DNA of 64,000 nucleotides, from NCBI GenBank assembly GCA_008729055.1, contig SDUX01000008.1, positions 3,745,756-3,809,755 of the forward strand. The letters are read 5' to 3'. Under the pieces are notes generated by a model, which ran no database searches, was not told where the DNA came from, and worked only from the letters and a program-made list of their open reading frames with translations. Origin of the DNA: Pyropia haitanensis. Its lineage: Eukaryota > Rhodophyta > Bangiophyceae > Bangiales > Bangiaceae. The number at the start of each line of letters is the position of its first letter. Positions within the stretch are counted from its first letter, which is position 1. Of the stretch, positions 1-9,559 are shown piece after piece. The translations under genes and the position numbers were made by a program.

Positions 1-74
1 TCTTGGACGGGCTGCCTCTGTCTACATGACTTGCTTTGTGGGTGCGCTCCTGTCCTGTTCTTCCCTCTGGGCAG

Positions 75-495
75 TGGTGAGGTGACGGAGCTGGAGCGGT
101 CGCGCAACTCCGCGCCTCAGGCGGACGCATTTTCCGGGTGGAACTCGGAGAAGCGCGCAGCGGCGACAGCCGAGGCGGCCGCCGCCGCCAAAGAGGCGGC
201 CGCCGCCGCGGCGGCGGCCGCAACGGCCCAGGCGGCGGCCACGCCCTACCGTCCGGGTGGCGGCGGCGCGGCCGGCCGTCGCGACGGGGCCAAGCTCAAC
301 GCGGCGGCCTTCCCGTCCCTGTCGGACGCGGTGGTGGCGCCCAAGAACGCGCGGACGGTGGCGGCGTTGCCGGGGGTGGGCGCGGGTGGGGTGCCGGTGA
401 AGCGGTCGGGGGGGTTGCCGGGCGTGGGGGGGGGGACGCGCGTGCCGCTCAAGCTGGTACCCCGGTCGGCGCCCGCGCCGTCGGAGGGGCAGTGA
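75..495 (+). CDS. 3'-terminal exon of an unidentified protein (partial)
   Basis: This is the last exon of a gene that begins upstream of the window. A pyrimidine-rich tract ending in gggcag at 65-74 is a good splice acceptor, and the open frame runs from there to TGA at 493-495. The sequence starts with a charged segment (GEVTELERSRNSAPQADAF) and continues with an Ala/Glu/Lys-rich helix-like stretch (about residues 40-65), a Gly-rich linker, a short NAAAFPSLSDAV motif and a Pro/Gly/Val-rich tail. FPSL-type motifs occur in several translation and RNA-binding factors, but the match is too short to name a family. Function is unknown. An ATG at 31 lies upstream of the acceptor and is probably intronic. 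Confidence 0.5.
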
Positions 496-1282
496 GCTGC
501 CGGGATGCGGGGGGGCAAGGGTCGGGGGGGGGCGGGTATGGGAGGGGTCATGGTGGTGTGGGAAGGCAGTCGACGGGCAAAGAGATCTTGTTGCTAAGGC
601 TCCTTATTGCCCGTTTTAGTCAGTGCTACACGTCCGTACGGTCAGTGCAGCTCCCCAGACCCGCCATGCCAGTCTTGTCTCCCGCAAGACCCTTCCTACT
701 CGCGGGACAGAGACGAGGGGATGCGCTCCACGGGACGACTCACACCTGTTTTTCTTCTTTTTTGTTTCTGGACGACCCACAGCTGTTAGTTTTCTGTGCT
801 GTTTTCTTCGCTCAGACTTGCTGGAACGAAAATAGTACTTGTTTCGTTGACTGGAATTACAATACAGATGTCATTACGCGATCTCTGGATCACAGAGAGC
901 GGGAATGGGAACACCTTGGTATTGCGCCAAAACGTCCTGACAAGGGAACCTGCAGGAGCCCGCCTTTGTCCCCGGTCAATGCGAAGGCCCACGACGTAGC
1001 GCGGTGAAGCCGACGTCGGTGCCACGGTCTCGTCGCATCTCCCCCGCCCAGGCCGACTGCACCTGCGACGGTGTTCTGTTCTACTTGTTGCCTCCCACGC
1101 TGCTATCGTCTCCCTTGTCTTACTGCCCTCGCCCCACTCCACCCCCCTCTCTCTTTGCTCTCCCATCGTGCGCCCGGCCGACCACCGAGGAAGTTTGTCA
1201 TCCGCCCATCTTCCGCTCTCCCCCTCTTTCTTCTTGACTGCGGCCTGGTTCCCCCCCCATCCCCCCACCCATCACCGGCACC
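496..1282. other. Intergenic, PSF1 5' region
   Basis: No gene is supported here. The first half is of mixed composition. From about 1080 to 1280 it becomes strongly pyrimidine-rich (CT-rich on the + strand) right up to the PSF1 start codon, a pattern seen before several genes in this window and probably part of promoter and 5' leader. No clear TATA box. Confidence 0.4.
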
Positions 1283-1867
1283 ATGCTGTGTGCTCGCGCC
1301 ACGGCGCTGTTGCGGGAGCTGACCACCTCTCGGCACCTCCCCCCCTTTGACGCCGACGCGCTCCGCTCCATCGCTGGGGAGATGCGGGAGCTCCTCGAGA
1401 TCATCCTCTCCACCATCCAGGCCGCCGCCGGGGACTTGGCATCCCCCCGCGTCGCCGCGGGCGTCCTCGTCCACCACCGGGCGGTGCAGCGGAACAAGCG
1501 GTGCGCGCTCGCCTACCTTCACGCCCGCCTCGACCGCATCGTGGCGCTGCGGTGGACGGCGGGGGGGGACGTGCTCGAGGTGGGCTCGGGGGGGGTGGGC
1601 GACCAGCTGGGGCCCGCCGAGGTGACGTTTGCGCGGCGCCACGCGGAGCTGCTCGGCGCGTACGCCGAGGAGGTGGGGCTCGACCTGATTGCCGAGGCGG
1701 TGCCGCCGTCCGAGGTGTACGTGGAGGTGCGGGTCAAACACGACGGCGGGATGATCCTCACCGAGGACGGGGGGGCGTGCGTGCTGCGCAAGGGCAGCGC
1801 CCACTTTCTGCGCGTGTCGGACGTGGAGGGGCTCATCCGGCAGGGCACGCTGGAGCAGGTGGTGTGA
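1283..1867 (+). CDS. PSF1: DNA replication complex GINS protein PSF1
   Basis: A single-exon 194-residue protein, the usual PSF1 length. PSF1 is one of four GINS subunits; GINS joins Cdc45 and Mcm2-7 to form the CMG helicase that unwinds DNA at nuclear replication forks. The N terminus (MLCARATALLRELTTSRHLP) follows the family pattern of a Cys-containing start and helical A-domain. The hallmark RNKRCALAYLHARLDRIVALRW segment lies near residues 73-93 (family form RNRRC..AYL..RL.RI..LRW). The C-terminal B-domain retains the Y.EVRV..D.G......G..V.L.K.S.HFL.....E.LIRQG.LE pattern. The ATG follows caccatg and fits the family N terminus. The downstream neighbour is convergent. Identification is firm. 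Confidence 0.95.
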   Translation: MLCARATALLRELTTSRHLPPFDADALRSIAGEMRELLEIILSTIQAAAGDLASPRVAAGVLVHHRAVQRNKRCALAYLHARLDRIVALRWTAGGDVLEVGSGGVGDQLGPAEVTFARRHAELLGAYAEEVGLDLIAEAVPPSEVYVEVRVKHDGGMILTEDGGACVLRKGSAHFLRVSDVEGLIRQGTLEQVV

Positions 1868-2166
1868 TGCAAGCGGGGGGGGGGGGGAAGAGGTGGGGGG
1901 ATTGGGACTGGTTTGGCGCCGTTGCCCGACGTCGGGTGTGTATATATATTCTGTCGGACCAGCGAGAGCGTTGAGCGACGGCGCTGCGGTCAACAGCGGA
2001 CAGCGCATGCTCGGGCGAGCAAGAGAGTGAGCAAAAACGTGAGCGAAAAGTACAAAAGAAACAGCCGATGACACAGCGTCCACTTGCCGCGCCCTCAAAC
2101 GACACGCAGCGTCGCACACGCGCACGTCGCACCGCACGGACGTCACCCCTACTGCCGCTACTGCCG
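1868..2166. other. Convergent intergenic spacer
   Basis: A spacer of about 300 bp between the 3' ends of PSF1 (+) and the CrtI-like gene (-). It holds a G12-type run at about 1875, a short gtgtatatatattctg tract near 1937 that may serve 3'-end formation, and a purine-rich stretch. No gene seen. Confidence 0.4.
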
Positions 2167-4193
2167 CTACTGCCGCTCGGTTGCCGCCCTCCCCCCCACC
2201 GCGGCGGGGACCCCCCCCCCCTCGGCGAGCCCCGGCGTCCGCTCCACCACCGTCGCGGCCACGTGCTCCGCCCCAATCAGCACCAGCGGCACGCCGTTGC
2301 CCGGCCGGGCGCTCGCGCCCACGTGGTACACGTTCCCAAGCTCCGCGTCGCGGGGCCCCTGCCGGAAGAGGCTCAGCTGCAGCGCGTCGTGGGCGAGTCC
2401 AAACGCCGCCCCGCGCGCGAGGCCGTAGCGGGCCCGCCACATGGCCGGCGTGAACGCCCGCTCCGACACGATGCTGTCGGCAAAGCCGGTCATGCCCGCC
2501 GCCTCAAAGCGGCTCACCACTGCCGCGCGGGCGCGGGCTTCCAGGTCCCGCAGCGCCTCGGGGGGCGGGTCCGCGCCGGCCTCCCCCTCGTCGGCCAGGT
2601 GGCCGACGGGCACGAGGACCATGATCGCGTCGCCGCCCGGCGGCGCCGCGGACGCGTCGGTGCGCGCGGGGGAGTGGACGTAAAAGTTGCACGGCGACGG
2701 CAGGTGAAGGCCCGGCTCAAAGATGCGGTCCCACGCGCCCCGCCGCGCGGCCGCCGACGACGTGACCGCAAAGATGGTGTGGTGGCTCAGCTGCGGCCAC
2801 ACCCGGTCAGTGGCAAACAGGAGAGACACGACGCCCGACGAGTAGCGGCGGCCCGCTTTCACGCCCCGCGTCGGCAGCGGCGGCGACGCCGCGATGAGCG
2901 GGTCCATCGGGTCATTGTTGGGCGTCACCGACCCGCGGGCGGGGAGGAGCGACGCCTCCGCCGTCGGCAGGTCCACGTTGGACACGACCACGTCCGCGGG
3001 GAGGAAGGTGCCGTCGGCGAGCGTCACGCCAATCGCGGACGTGCCGTCGGCCGACGGCACCACCGCCGCCACGCGGGTGGAGGTGCGGGTGGTCACCCCC
3101 GCCCGCTCGGCAATGGTGGCCAGCGCCTCGGCGACGCGGGCCATGCCGCCCACCGGGTAGTAGACGCCCTGCTTGGCCTCGAGCGACGACAGCAGCGCAA
3201 ACGTGGCGGGTGACGCGTACGGCGACAGGCCAACGTACAGGTTTTGGAAGGACGCCATCGCGCGGAGGCGCTCCTCTGTCACCACCCCCGCACCGTCCGC
3301 GCCGGCGCCGCCGGCCTTGTCCACCCCACGAAAGACCGACCGCAGCCAGCCGTCCATCGGCGCCAGCGGGTTGCCGCCGAGCGCAAAGCACATGCGGAGG
3401 AGGTCGGGCACCTCGCCGAGGCGGCCGGGGAAGCCGCGGCGGTCCACAAACGAGCGGAAGCCCACCTCAAACGCCACGTTGGCCGACGCCAAAAAGGCCA
3501 GCCACTTCTTGTACGCCGATGAGCCGAGCGACGCGGCCATCTCCTCGACGCTCGCCGTGACGAGCAGCGGCTCCCGCGGCGCGTCGTCATCAAAGTAGAT
3601 TGTGTAGTTGGGGTCGACGCGCCGGAGGTCCAGCCAGTCACTCAGCCGCTCGCCCAGCCCCGCAAACGTGCGCTCGTACACCTCCGGGAGGAGGTACAGG
3701 CTCGGCCCGAGCTCGTAGCGGAACGGCCCCACCCCGCCCGTGTCGGCCGCCCCGTCGGCCGACGCGACCGCCCCGCCGGCGCTGCCGGCCATGGCGCCCT
3801 CGCCGCCGCCGAGGCGCGTCTCGCACAGCCGCCCGCCGAGCGTGTCGGTCTGCTCGAGCAGCGTCACGCGGCCGCCGGCGCGGGCCAGGCGGGCCGCCAC
3901 CGACAGGCCGCCGACGCCGGCGCCCACGACAATAACCGTCGGCGCGTCGGGGGCGGCGGCGGCGGTCGATGACGGGGGGGGGGGGGGGTGTCGGGCGCCG
4001 CCACGGGCGGGCGGGGGGGGGAGGAGGCGGACGCGCGGAGGGCGGCGGGGGCCCTGGCGGCCGCACGGCCCCGATGGGGGACCACTGCCGGGGAGGCCAT
4101 CGGGCGGGGCACGTCCGTGGCGGCGGCGCCGGCAAAGGCGGTGCGTCGCAGGCCCTCCGCCGGGGCGGCACACACAAAGCACGGGCCGGGCAT
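2167..4193 (-). CDS. CrtI-type carotenoid desaturase/isomerase family flavoprotein, plastid-targeted; frame change at a G15 run
   Basis: A protein of about 675 residues of the phytoene desaturase (CrtI)/carotenoid isomerase family: FAD-dependent enzymes acting on linear carotenes. The FAD dinucleotide-binding motif is clear (VIVVGAGVGGLSVAARLARA, then VTLLEQ...GGR). The family block GPSLYLLPEVYERTF follows, then PNYTIYF, and near the C terminus VGASARPGNGVPLVL, the CrtI-type G.S..PG.GVP signature. The mature protein is open to TAG at 2167-2169. A transit-peptide-like start (MPGPCFVCAAPAEGLRRTAF) begins at ATG 4191-4193 in a different frame. The two frames meet at a G15 run (3974-3988), so the gene needs a length change there or an alternative start. 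Exact reaction (desaturation, isomerisation or other) cannot be told from sequence. Confidence 0.8.
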
Positions 4194-4554
4194 GGTGGCG
4201 GCTAGGAGGGAGCGGGGGAAGCGGCTGAGGATGAGGAAACAGGCGGGGGAGGGGAGCGAGGAGGGAACCGTCTAGGAGATGCGTGGGGGGGGATGGGGTA
4301 GGATCAGGAGAGGCGGGACGGCGGGGTCGGCTTCGACTTGGCGCCACCACGAACGTGGCCGAGCGGCAACCGTCTGGGAGCGGCGGCGGATGGTGGAAGG
4401 GGAGCAAGACGGGGGGATCTGGCGAGCCACTTCCCCCCCGCGCAGTCTGCGACCTCCCTCGGTCACGTTTGCCTGATGTTCAGCTGCGCACAGGGGGACC
4501 ACTTTTTGCATGTGACTGGGCTCATCGTTGCCCGGCATCGTCCTGGTCGACATT

Positions 4555-4598
4555 GAGACAGCGTCGGAAAGTTGCAAATTAGCTCAAAAATTGCAACC
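4555..4598 (+). repeat. Left terminal inverted repeat
   Basis: A 44-bp repeat starting GAGACAGCGTCGGAAAGTTG and ending TTGCAACC. It pairs with 6392-6435 in inverted orientation. The first 26 bases are identical and three mismatches follow. Confidence 0.93.
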
Positions 4599-4677
4599 TG
4601 ACTGGGAGCAAATGGACGGGAGAGAGAGAAGAAAAAAAGAACAAGAAGCAGAAATAGACACAAAGAGAAGAGCTATG

Positions 4678-6324
4678 CTAGCGGGAACGGGCAGGAACAC
4701 CGACAGTGTACGTGCCCCCGTGCCCCTCCATCGCCCATTTCCCGCAAAACGTTGATTTGCACGCTCGGCAGGCGCGCCAATGACCGCACTCACATACTGC
4801 CCACCCCGGCCCGCCCCTATGACGGGTGACCTTGCACACCTGACACACCATGTCCTGTCGGGCCAATAGCGCCTCAGCAACAAGGGCTGCCTTGTCCGCC
4901 GCCTTCTTAGCGCGAGCAATCTTGCGGGCTCGCACTTCCTCCGCCTCAGCCGCCATTTCCGCGGACCTCTTGCGAGCGCTTGCCACCAGGTTGTACGGGG
5001 AGTGGATGGCGCCGCGCTGCACCACGGCCTTGCCCCCTACCGCCTTGTCCCTGCGTTCAGCGTCTCTCTGCCTCGCTGCCGCGAGCACCTCACCCGTCAT
5101 GGCCCGCGCCTGCTCTCGCGGGGACGACCCGGGGTCCGCCACCCCCAGGTTCTCCTCGGCCCGCGCGCGCACCACCTCCCGGTTGAATGGCCACAGCCCA
5201 GTGGTGACAAAAGCGTGCTTTACAACTGCAGGTGTGAAGCTGACCCGCTCGCAGTGGTAGGCAGCCGCCAGCAGCGCGTCCCGGACGCTCTGACCAGACA
5301 GCATCGCGTCCATGACGTACTCGTCGTTCTTGATCCGCAGATGTCGGTGGAACACGGCGAACGGGGCCGCGTCCAACGGCTGCAGGAAGTGCGACGCATT
5401 TGCAACGAGGAAGAAGAGGTAGACGCCACGCGCCAGGGCCCGCTCGAGCGTGTCCGCCCGCATGTGGGCAGAGCACTGGTCGCCAAAGAGCAGAAGAGCG
5501 CGACCGGGGTTCCTCACCGTCCACTCCTCCACAACAAGGTCCATCACCCGGCCAAACAGGTCCGCGTCGAGGAAGCCCGAGTCCGTCCAGCAAAAAAAGC
5601 GAGGCCAGGAGCGACGGGAGACGCGGGTGGCCGGCTCAAGCGAGAAGTTGACAGATGACCGGCCGTCCTCGTCGAAGTTGGCCTTCAGCACGTAGACACT
5701 CAGAAAGATGGACCCGTCTGCCGCCGCGAACGTCAGCAACGAGGCCACAGTGGACCTCCGCGTCGACGCAGCGTTGGCCCGCTCCTTCCCCGCAGCCACT
5801 ACCCGCTGGGTGGCCAGGTGGCCGCCCTTGACGACGACCCTGGTCTCGTCGAAGTTCATGACCGCCGACGCCGTGAATGCGTGCGACTGGAGGAAGTCCG
5901 TCAGCTCCTCGCAGAAGCCATCCACATTGGCCAGCATCTGCGCCCCCATCCGCTTGTCGGCGAGGGCTTTGCAGGTCCGAGCACGCAGGTGCGCGCGGTG
6001 GCGGGCGAGGAAGCGACGCGTCCACGGGTCCGACACCGACACGCCCCAGCGACGAGCCACCATCTCCCGAATCTGCTGCCGGGACAGCGGCAGGTTGTTG
6101 ATACTAAAAGCCTGCGCCACCCCGACCACCGTCTGCTCCTGCTCGACGGTCAGGCGGCGGTTGCCGTGGCCGTCGGTGGAAGTCCTCGTCCGGCGGTGGT
6201 GAGCGGCCTTGAGGGCCGAAAAAGTCACACCCCGCGAGGCAGCAACGGAGCGCAAAGCGGACACCAGGCTGGCACCGCTGTGGAGGAGCTCATCGAGAGC
6301 AGGTAGGGCGTCGGAGACTCGCAT
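4678..6324 (-). CDS. Pogo/jerky-like DDE_1 transposase with C-terminal zinc-binding domain
   Basis: A 548-residue uninterrupted protein from ATG 6322-6324 (MRVSDALPALDELLHSG) to TAG at 4678-4680. An N-terminal region of about 150 residues has helix-turn-helix-like segments (LSRQQIREMVARRWGVSVSD). The catalytic core follows: MNFDETRVVVKGG gives the first Asp, LLFGDQCSAHM the second, and FLQPLDAAPFAVFHRHL the third, 35 residues after the second (DD35D). The LQPLD motif is typical of the DDE_1 (pogo/Tigger/jerky) group. The C terminus has paired Cys motifs (CQVCKV, CECGHWRACRACKSTFCG) resembling a zinc ribbon, preceded by a basic Ala/Lys-rich helix. It lies inside intact TIRs. A decayed relative is at 41,570-42,770. 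Confidence 0.85.
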   Translation of the reverse strand: MRVSDALPALDELLHSGASLVSALRSVAASRGVTFSALKAAHHRRTRTSTDGHGNRRLTVEQEQTVVGVAQAFSINNLPLSRQQIREMVARRWGVSVSDPWTRRFLARHRAHLRARTCKALADKRMGAQMLANVDGFCEELTDFLQSHAFTASAVMNFDETRVVVKGGHLATQRVVAAGKERANAASTRRSTVASLLTFAAADGSIFLSVYVLKANFDEDGRSSVNFSLEPATRVSRRSWPRFFCWTDSGFLDADLFGRVMDLVVEEWTVRNPGRALLLFGDQCSAHMRADTLERALARGVYLFFLVANASHFLQPLDAAPFAVFHRHLRIKNDEYVMDAMLSGQSVRDALLAAAYHCERVSFTPAVVKHAFVTTGLWPFNREVVRARAEENLGVADPGSSPREQARAMTGEVLAAARQRDAERRDKAVGGKAVVQRGAIHSPYNLVASARKRSAEMAAEAEEVRARKIARAKKAADKAALVAEALLARQDMVCQVCKVTRHRGGPGWAVCECGHWRACRACKSTFCGKWAMEGHGGTYTVGVPARSR

Positions 6325-6391
6325 GGTGGATGGTGGGGCGGAGAGACAGGGGACGCAGGCGCTGGTCTGGGAGATACACGACTGAGTATCT

Positions 6392-6435
6392 GGTTGCAAT
6401 TTCTGACCGAATTTGCAACTTTCCGACGCTGTCTC
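6392..6435 (-). repeat. Right terminal inverted repeat
   Basis: A 44-bp inverted partner of 4555-4598, starting GGTTGCAATTTCTGACCG on the + strand and ending GCTGTCTC, followed directly by the ATT duplication. Confidence 0.93.
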
Positions 6436-6672
6436 ATTGCGGTCGGCAGCCACTTGCGGTGGGGCTGGGTGGAAGCTGCGCCTGCCCATAACGTGCCGCG
6501 CAGTGCGGCCAATGCTAGCTATAGCCGCCGCTGCCGCGCGCCAGCTGGCTGTCTCTCCGCCCCCGTGACGTCACTTGGCGGCGTACCTCTTCTCTCTGGG
6601 CACGCACGCACCGTCCGTTGCCGCCGTCACGCCGCCGACGGTGACCAGGTCTGCGCCTCTCGGGTGACAGGC

Positions 6673-7547
6673 ATGCCCACCCCCCCTCCCGCACCGGCCG
6701 CGGCGGCGTTCGCGCCCGCCGCGGCGGCCGCCCCATGGTGCGGCGGCCTCGGCCGGGGCACCCCCTCCCCATGGGGTCGGCGCCCCCCCCTCCCCCTCCC
6801 CCTCCCGGCCGCCGCGGTCCGGGTGCGGGCGGCGCGGCGGCGCCTCCCCTCCCCCCCCCCCCCACCGCGACGCTCTCCTTTGACCCGCCCGAAGAAGGCG
6901 CCGGCGGCCTGGAGGACCTCTCCTCCCTCGCGTTTACCGACGCCAACGCGGTGTACCGGCTGCGGCAGCTGCAGGCGGCGCTCGCCGCGGCGGTCGCGGT
7001 GGAACGGTACGGCGAGGCCGCCACCCTGCGCGACGAGATTGCGGCGGCGGTGGCGGGCGCGGCGGACCCCGCCGAGATGGCCGTCCTCGCCGCCAACGAC
7101 GCCTTTTACGCCGCCCTCCACGCGGGTGACGCGGACGCGATGGGCCGCGTCTGGGTTGACAGCCCCGCCGCCACGTGCGCGCACCCGTTTGTGCCGTCCA
7201 CGGCGGGCTGGCAGGGCGTCGTCAACAGCTGGCGGGTCGTGTTTGCGATGGGCCGGCCGACGGCGGTGCGGGTGCGGGAGGTGCGGATGGTGATGGGCGC
7301 CAACCTGGCGGTTGTGACGTGCGTGCAGGAGGTGGAGACGGTGCGGGGGGGGCAGACGCTGGGGGGGGTCCGCGCCGCGGTCAACCTCTTCCAGCCCGTG
7401 CCGGCAGAGGGGGGGTGGCGGATGGTGCACCACCACTCGTCGCCGTTTGGGGAGGTGGAGGTAGGGGGCGGGGAGCGCCGGGGGGGGGGGCAGGACGGGC
7501 CCGGCGGAGGGGGGGGAGGGGAACCCCGATCCCCCCCTCGGGGGTGA
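6673..7547 (+). CDS. UVR-motif plus NTF2/SnoaL-like protein, probably plastid-targeted; possible frame change at a C13 run
   Basis: The well-supported part has a UVR-type helical hairpin (RLRQLQAALAAAVAVERYGE, continuing AATLRDEI) followed by an NTF2/SnoaL-like domain (NDAFYAALHAGDADAMGRVW, later VNLFQPV and GGWRMVHHHSSP). The NTF2-like fold is a small cone that binds ligands or partners; no catalytic set can be assigned. The domain frame has an ATG at 6735. An alternative ATG at 6673 in another frame encodes a better transit-like leader rich in Ala, Pro, Arg and small residues. The frames would join across the C13 run at 6851-6863. The protein ends in a Gly-rich tail. The function is unknown; the domain pairing occurs in some plant and algal plastid proteins. 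Confidence 0.7.
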
Positions 7548-7907
7548 TGACGGACGGGAGGGTGGGGGGGGGGGGCGGGGGGGGAGGAGGACATGCTGTT
7601 GGGGTGTGACCTGCGTGCCCGTTTCTTCCGTTGTATCCTGTACAGGACGCACGTGCGTTTTCCATATACTCCATGCTTGTTACCCATTGCCTCATCATGC
7701 TGGGAGCGCTGAGTCCACTGCCTCCGCCGCTCGTTGGTCTTGCTTCTTTTCCTAGGGACACCCATCTAGGGTTCTGGACACTCGCTGTGCAGATGGTATG
7801 CTGGCCGCTGCCCGACATTCGCGGTGTGCACGGTACATGAAGGCTCTACTCTTTTGGGACAACTCCCCTGACCCCACCTACCTTGGCAGCGCAGCACGCT
7901 GCAGCGT
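7548..7907. other. Convergent intergenic spacer
   Basis: A 360-bp spacer between the UVR/NTF2 gene (+) and CHLM (-). It begins with G-rich runs (7560-7590) and then has ordinary composition. No gene seen. Confidence 0.4.
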
Positions 7908-9037
7908 CTACGGTTCCCGAACCGCCTCGAGGACGTTGCTAAAGTAAAACTTGGACGCGGTAGACCCCCGGCGCTTCACCGTCCACCCCTCCGCCTCGAG
8001 CGCGGCGACAACGTCCGCCTCGGCGTGCAGGTAAGCGCGGGTGGCCTTGGACGGCCCCGGGAAAAACTCGCCCACCTTCTTCAACAGCGAGTACGCGAGC
8101 GTCTTGGGCGCAAACGACACGATGAGGCGCCGCTTGGCGAGCGAAGACAGCGCCGAGATCATCTCGTTGACGTCCTCCTGCGGGTAGTGGATCATCACGT
8201 CCACGCACGCGACGGTGTCGTAAAAGCCGTTGAGGTCGCACAGGTCCGACGTCTGGAAGGTGGCGCGCGCGGCGGCCGAGGCGGGGAGCTCCTCGTTCGC
8301 GCGGCGCTGCGCCTCGGCGGTCATCGTCGGCGAAATGTCCGACGCCGTTACCACCGCACCGCGGGAGGCAAGGGGGATGGCCAAGGAGCCGACGCCGCAG
8401 CCGGCATCGCAAAACGTCTGGCCCTGTGCGTCGCCGTCCTCATCCACCCACGACAGTATCTGTCAAGCGAGAGCAGAGCGGGAATGGGGTGCACAGCAGA
8501 GAAATGAAATAGCACGCCAGTGGATAGCAAGAAAGACACAACCGTGGTGGGCAGAAGCACACAATAGCGAGACATGACGCATGGCAACGGTAGCAGCAGA
8601 CCCAGCCACAGCAGCGTCAGTACACCCGGAAACCCACTCGCCTGGGCCACGTCCCAGCCAACCCCACCACACTGTAGCAACGCCCCTCACATCCACTCTG
8701 CAGGAATGTCGCACACAAGTCCCTCGAGTCAAAACGAGTCGTCCGTCACCGTACATACAGTCTCCACCGTCTTGTTGTGACCCTCCCGGATGTCCTTCTG
8801 CACCGCGTTGACGCTCTCATCGTCCGAGTAAATCTTGTTCCAGCGCCCAAACCCAGTGTTGGTAAAGTACTCCCGCACCTCCTCCTTGTCGGCCTGTCCA
8901 ATCTCGCTCGCCATCCGCACCCGCCCGGCTGCCGCGGCCGCCGCCGCCGCCCGAGGCCGGCCGTCGCAAAGGGGCGCCCGCGTGGCGGGCGGGCGTAGGG
9001 AGAGGCCGCCGGCAGGGACAAAGGCAGGGGAGTCCAT
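7908..9037 (-). CDS. CHLM: Magnesium-protoporphyrin IX methyltransferase (two exons), plastid
   Basis: Transfers a methyl group from S-adenosylmethionine to Mg-protoporphyrin IX in chlorophyll synthesis, in the plastid. Exon 1 is 8759-9037, exon 2 is 7908-8459; the intron 8460-8758 starts gtatgt, ends ttgacag and lies in phase 0. The spliced protein has 276 residues. Exon 1 gives a short transit-like leader and then the family N-terminal block EVREYFTNTGFGRWNKIYSD...VQKDIREGH. The junction reads KTVET-ILSWVDED. Exon 2 carries the SAM-binding motif TFCDAGCGVGSLAIPLA and ASDISPTM, then DTVACVDVMIHYP, and a C-terminal FYFSNVLEAVRE. An acceptor-like ttttccag lies five bases before the ATG, so an upstream non-coding or leader exon is possible. 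Confidence 0.95.
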
Positions 9038-9559
9038 GGCACCTGGAAAAAGTAAGGAAAGTGAAGGAGGAGGGGTTGTGCAGTGCTTCCTGCGTGCTCA
9101 CTGACGGCACGAGTGGCGGGAATAGGCGAGGCAGCAGCACTGGCAGGCGAGAACGCTCCGGAGAAGAAGCGATGCGAGAGCAACCGCACGAGCCAGAGGC
9201 ACCCGATCACAGAGATCGCACGGTCCGGTGAAAGTAATGATCAACAGCTGCCTATTGGCTGAACTTCTGCCTCCAACGCCCACCATTGGCCAAGGGCCGT
9301 ACTTCTCTGGGATCCTGATCGCTATTTCTGTTCGAGAACGAAAGCCCTGTCCTCGGCACCTGGACTGCATACAATGGCAGCAGATCAGACGTTGACGCAC
9401 CATGGACGAGATGCGCGTTCCCCTCCGCCCCCTCTTCTGCAGCGGTAGCGTCTTTCCCCCTTTGCAGTAGTTGTGCCACTGCCCCTCCTTTCTTTGGCCG
9501 TGCCGTTCTCCCCCTGTTCTGCCGTCGCAGTGCCAGTGTTCCTCCGCCGGTCTCCCACC
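9038..9559. promoter_or_regulatory. Divergent promoter region between CHLM and the DUF1232 gene
   Basis: A 522-bp region separating divergent start codons. Two CCAAT-type motifs lie close together (ctattggctg at about 9252 and ccattggcca at about 9283). No clear TATA box. It may be a shared bidirectional promoter; this is inferred from gene orientation and motifs only. Confidence 0.4.

Larger units (their letters stand above)
4555..6435 (-). mobile_element. DNA transposon of 1,881 bp with 44-bp TIRs and a DD35D transposase
   Basis: The element is bounded by inverted repeats at 4555-4598 and 6392-6435. The outer 26 bp match perfectly (start GAGACAGCGTCGGAAAGTTG), the rest with three mismatches. 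It is flanked by the 3-bp direct repeat ATT (4552-4554 and 6436-6438), taken as the target-site duplication. It holds one long transposase gene on the minus strand. Near-identical ends, intact frame and clear duplication suggest recent insertion. The catalytic core is pogo/Tigger-like (DDE_1), although those elements normally duplicate TA. Confidence 0.9.
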
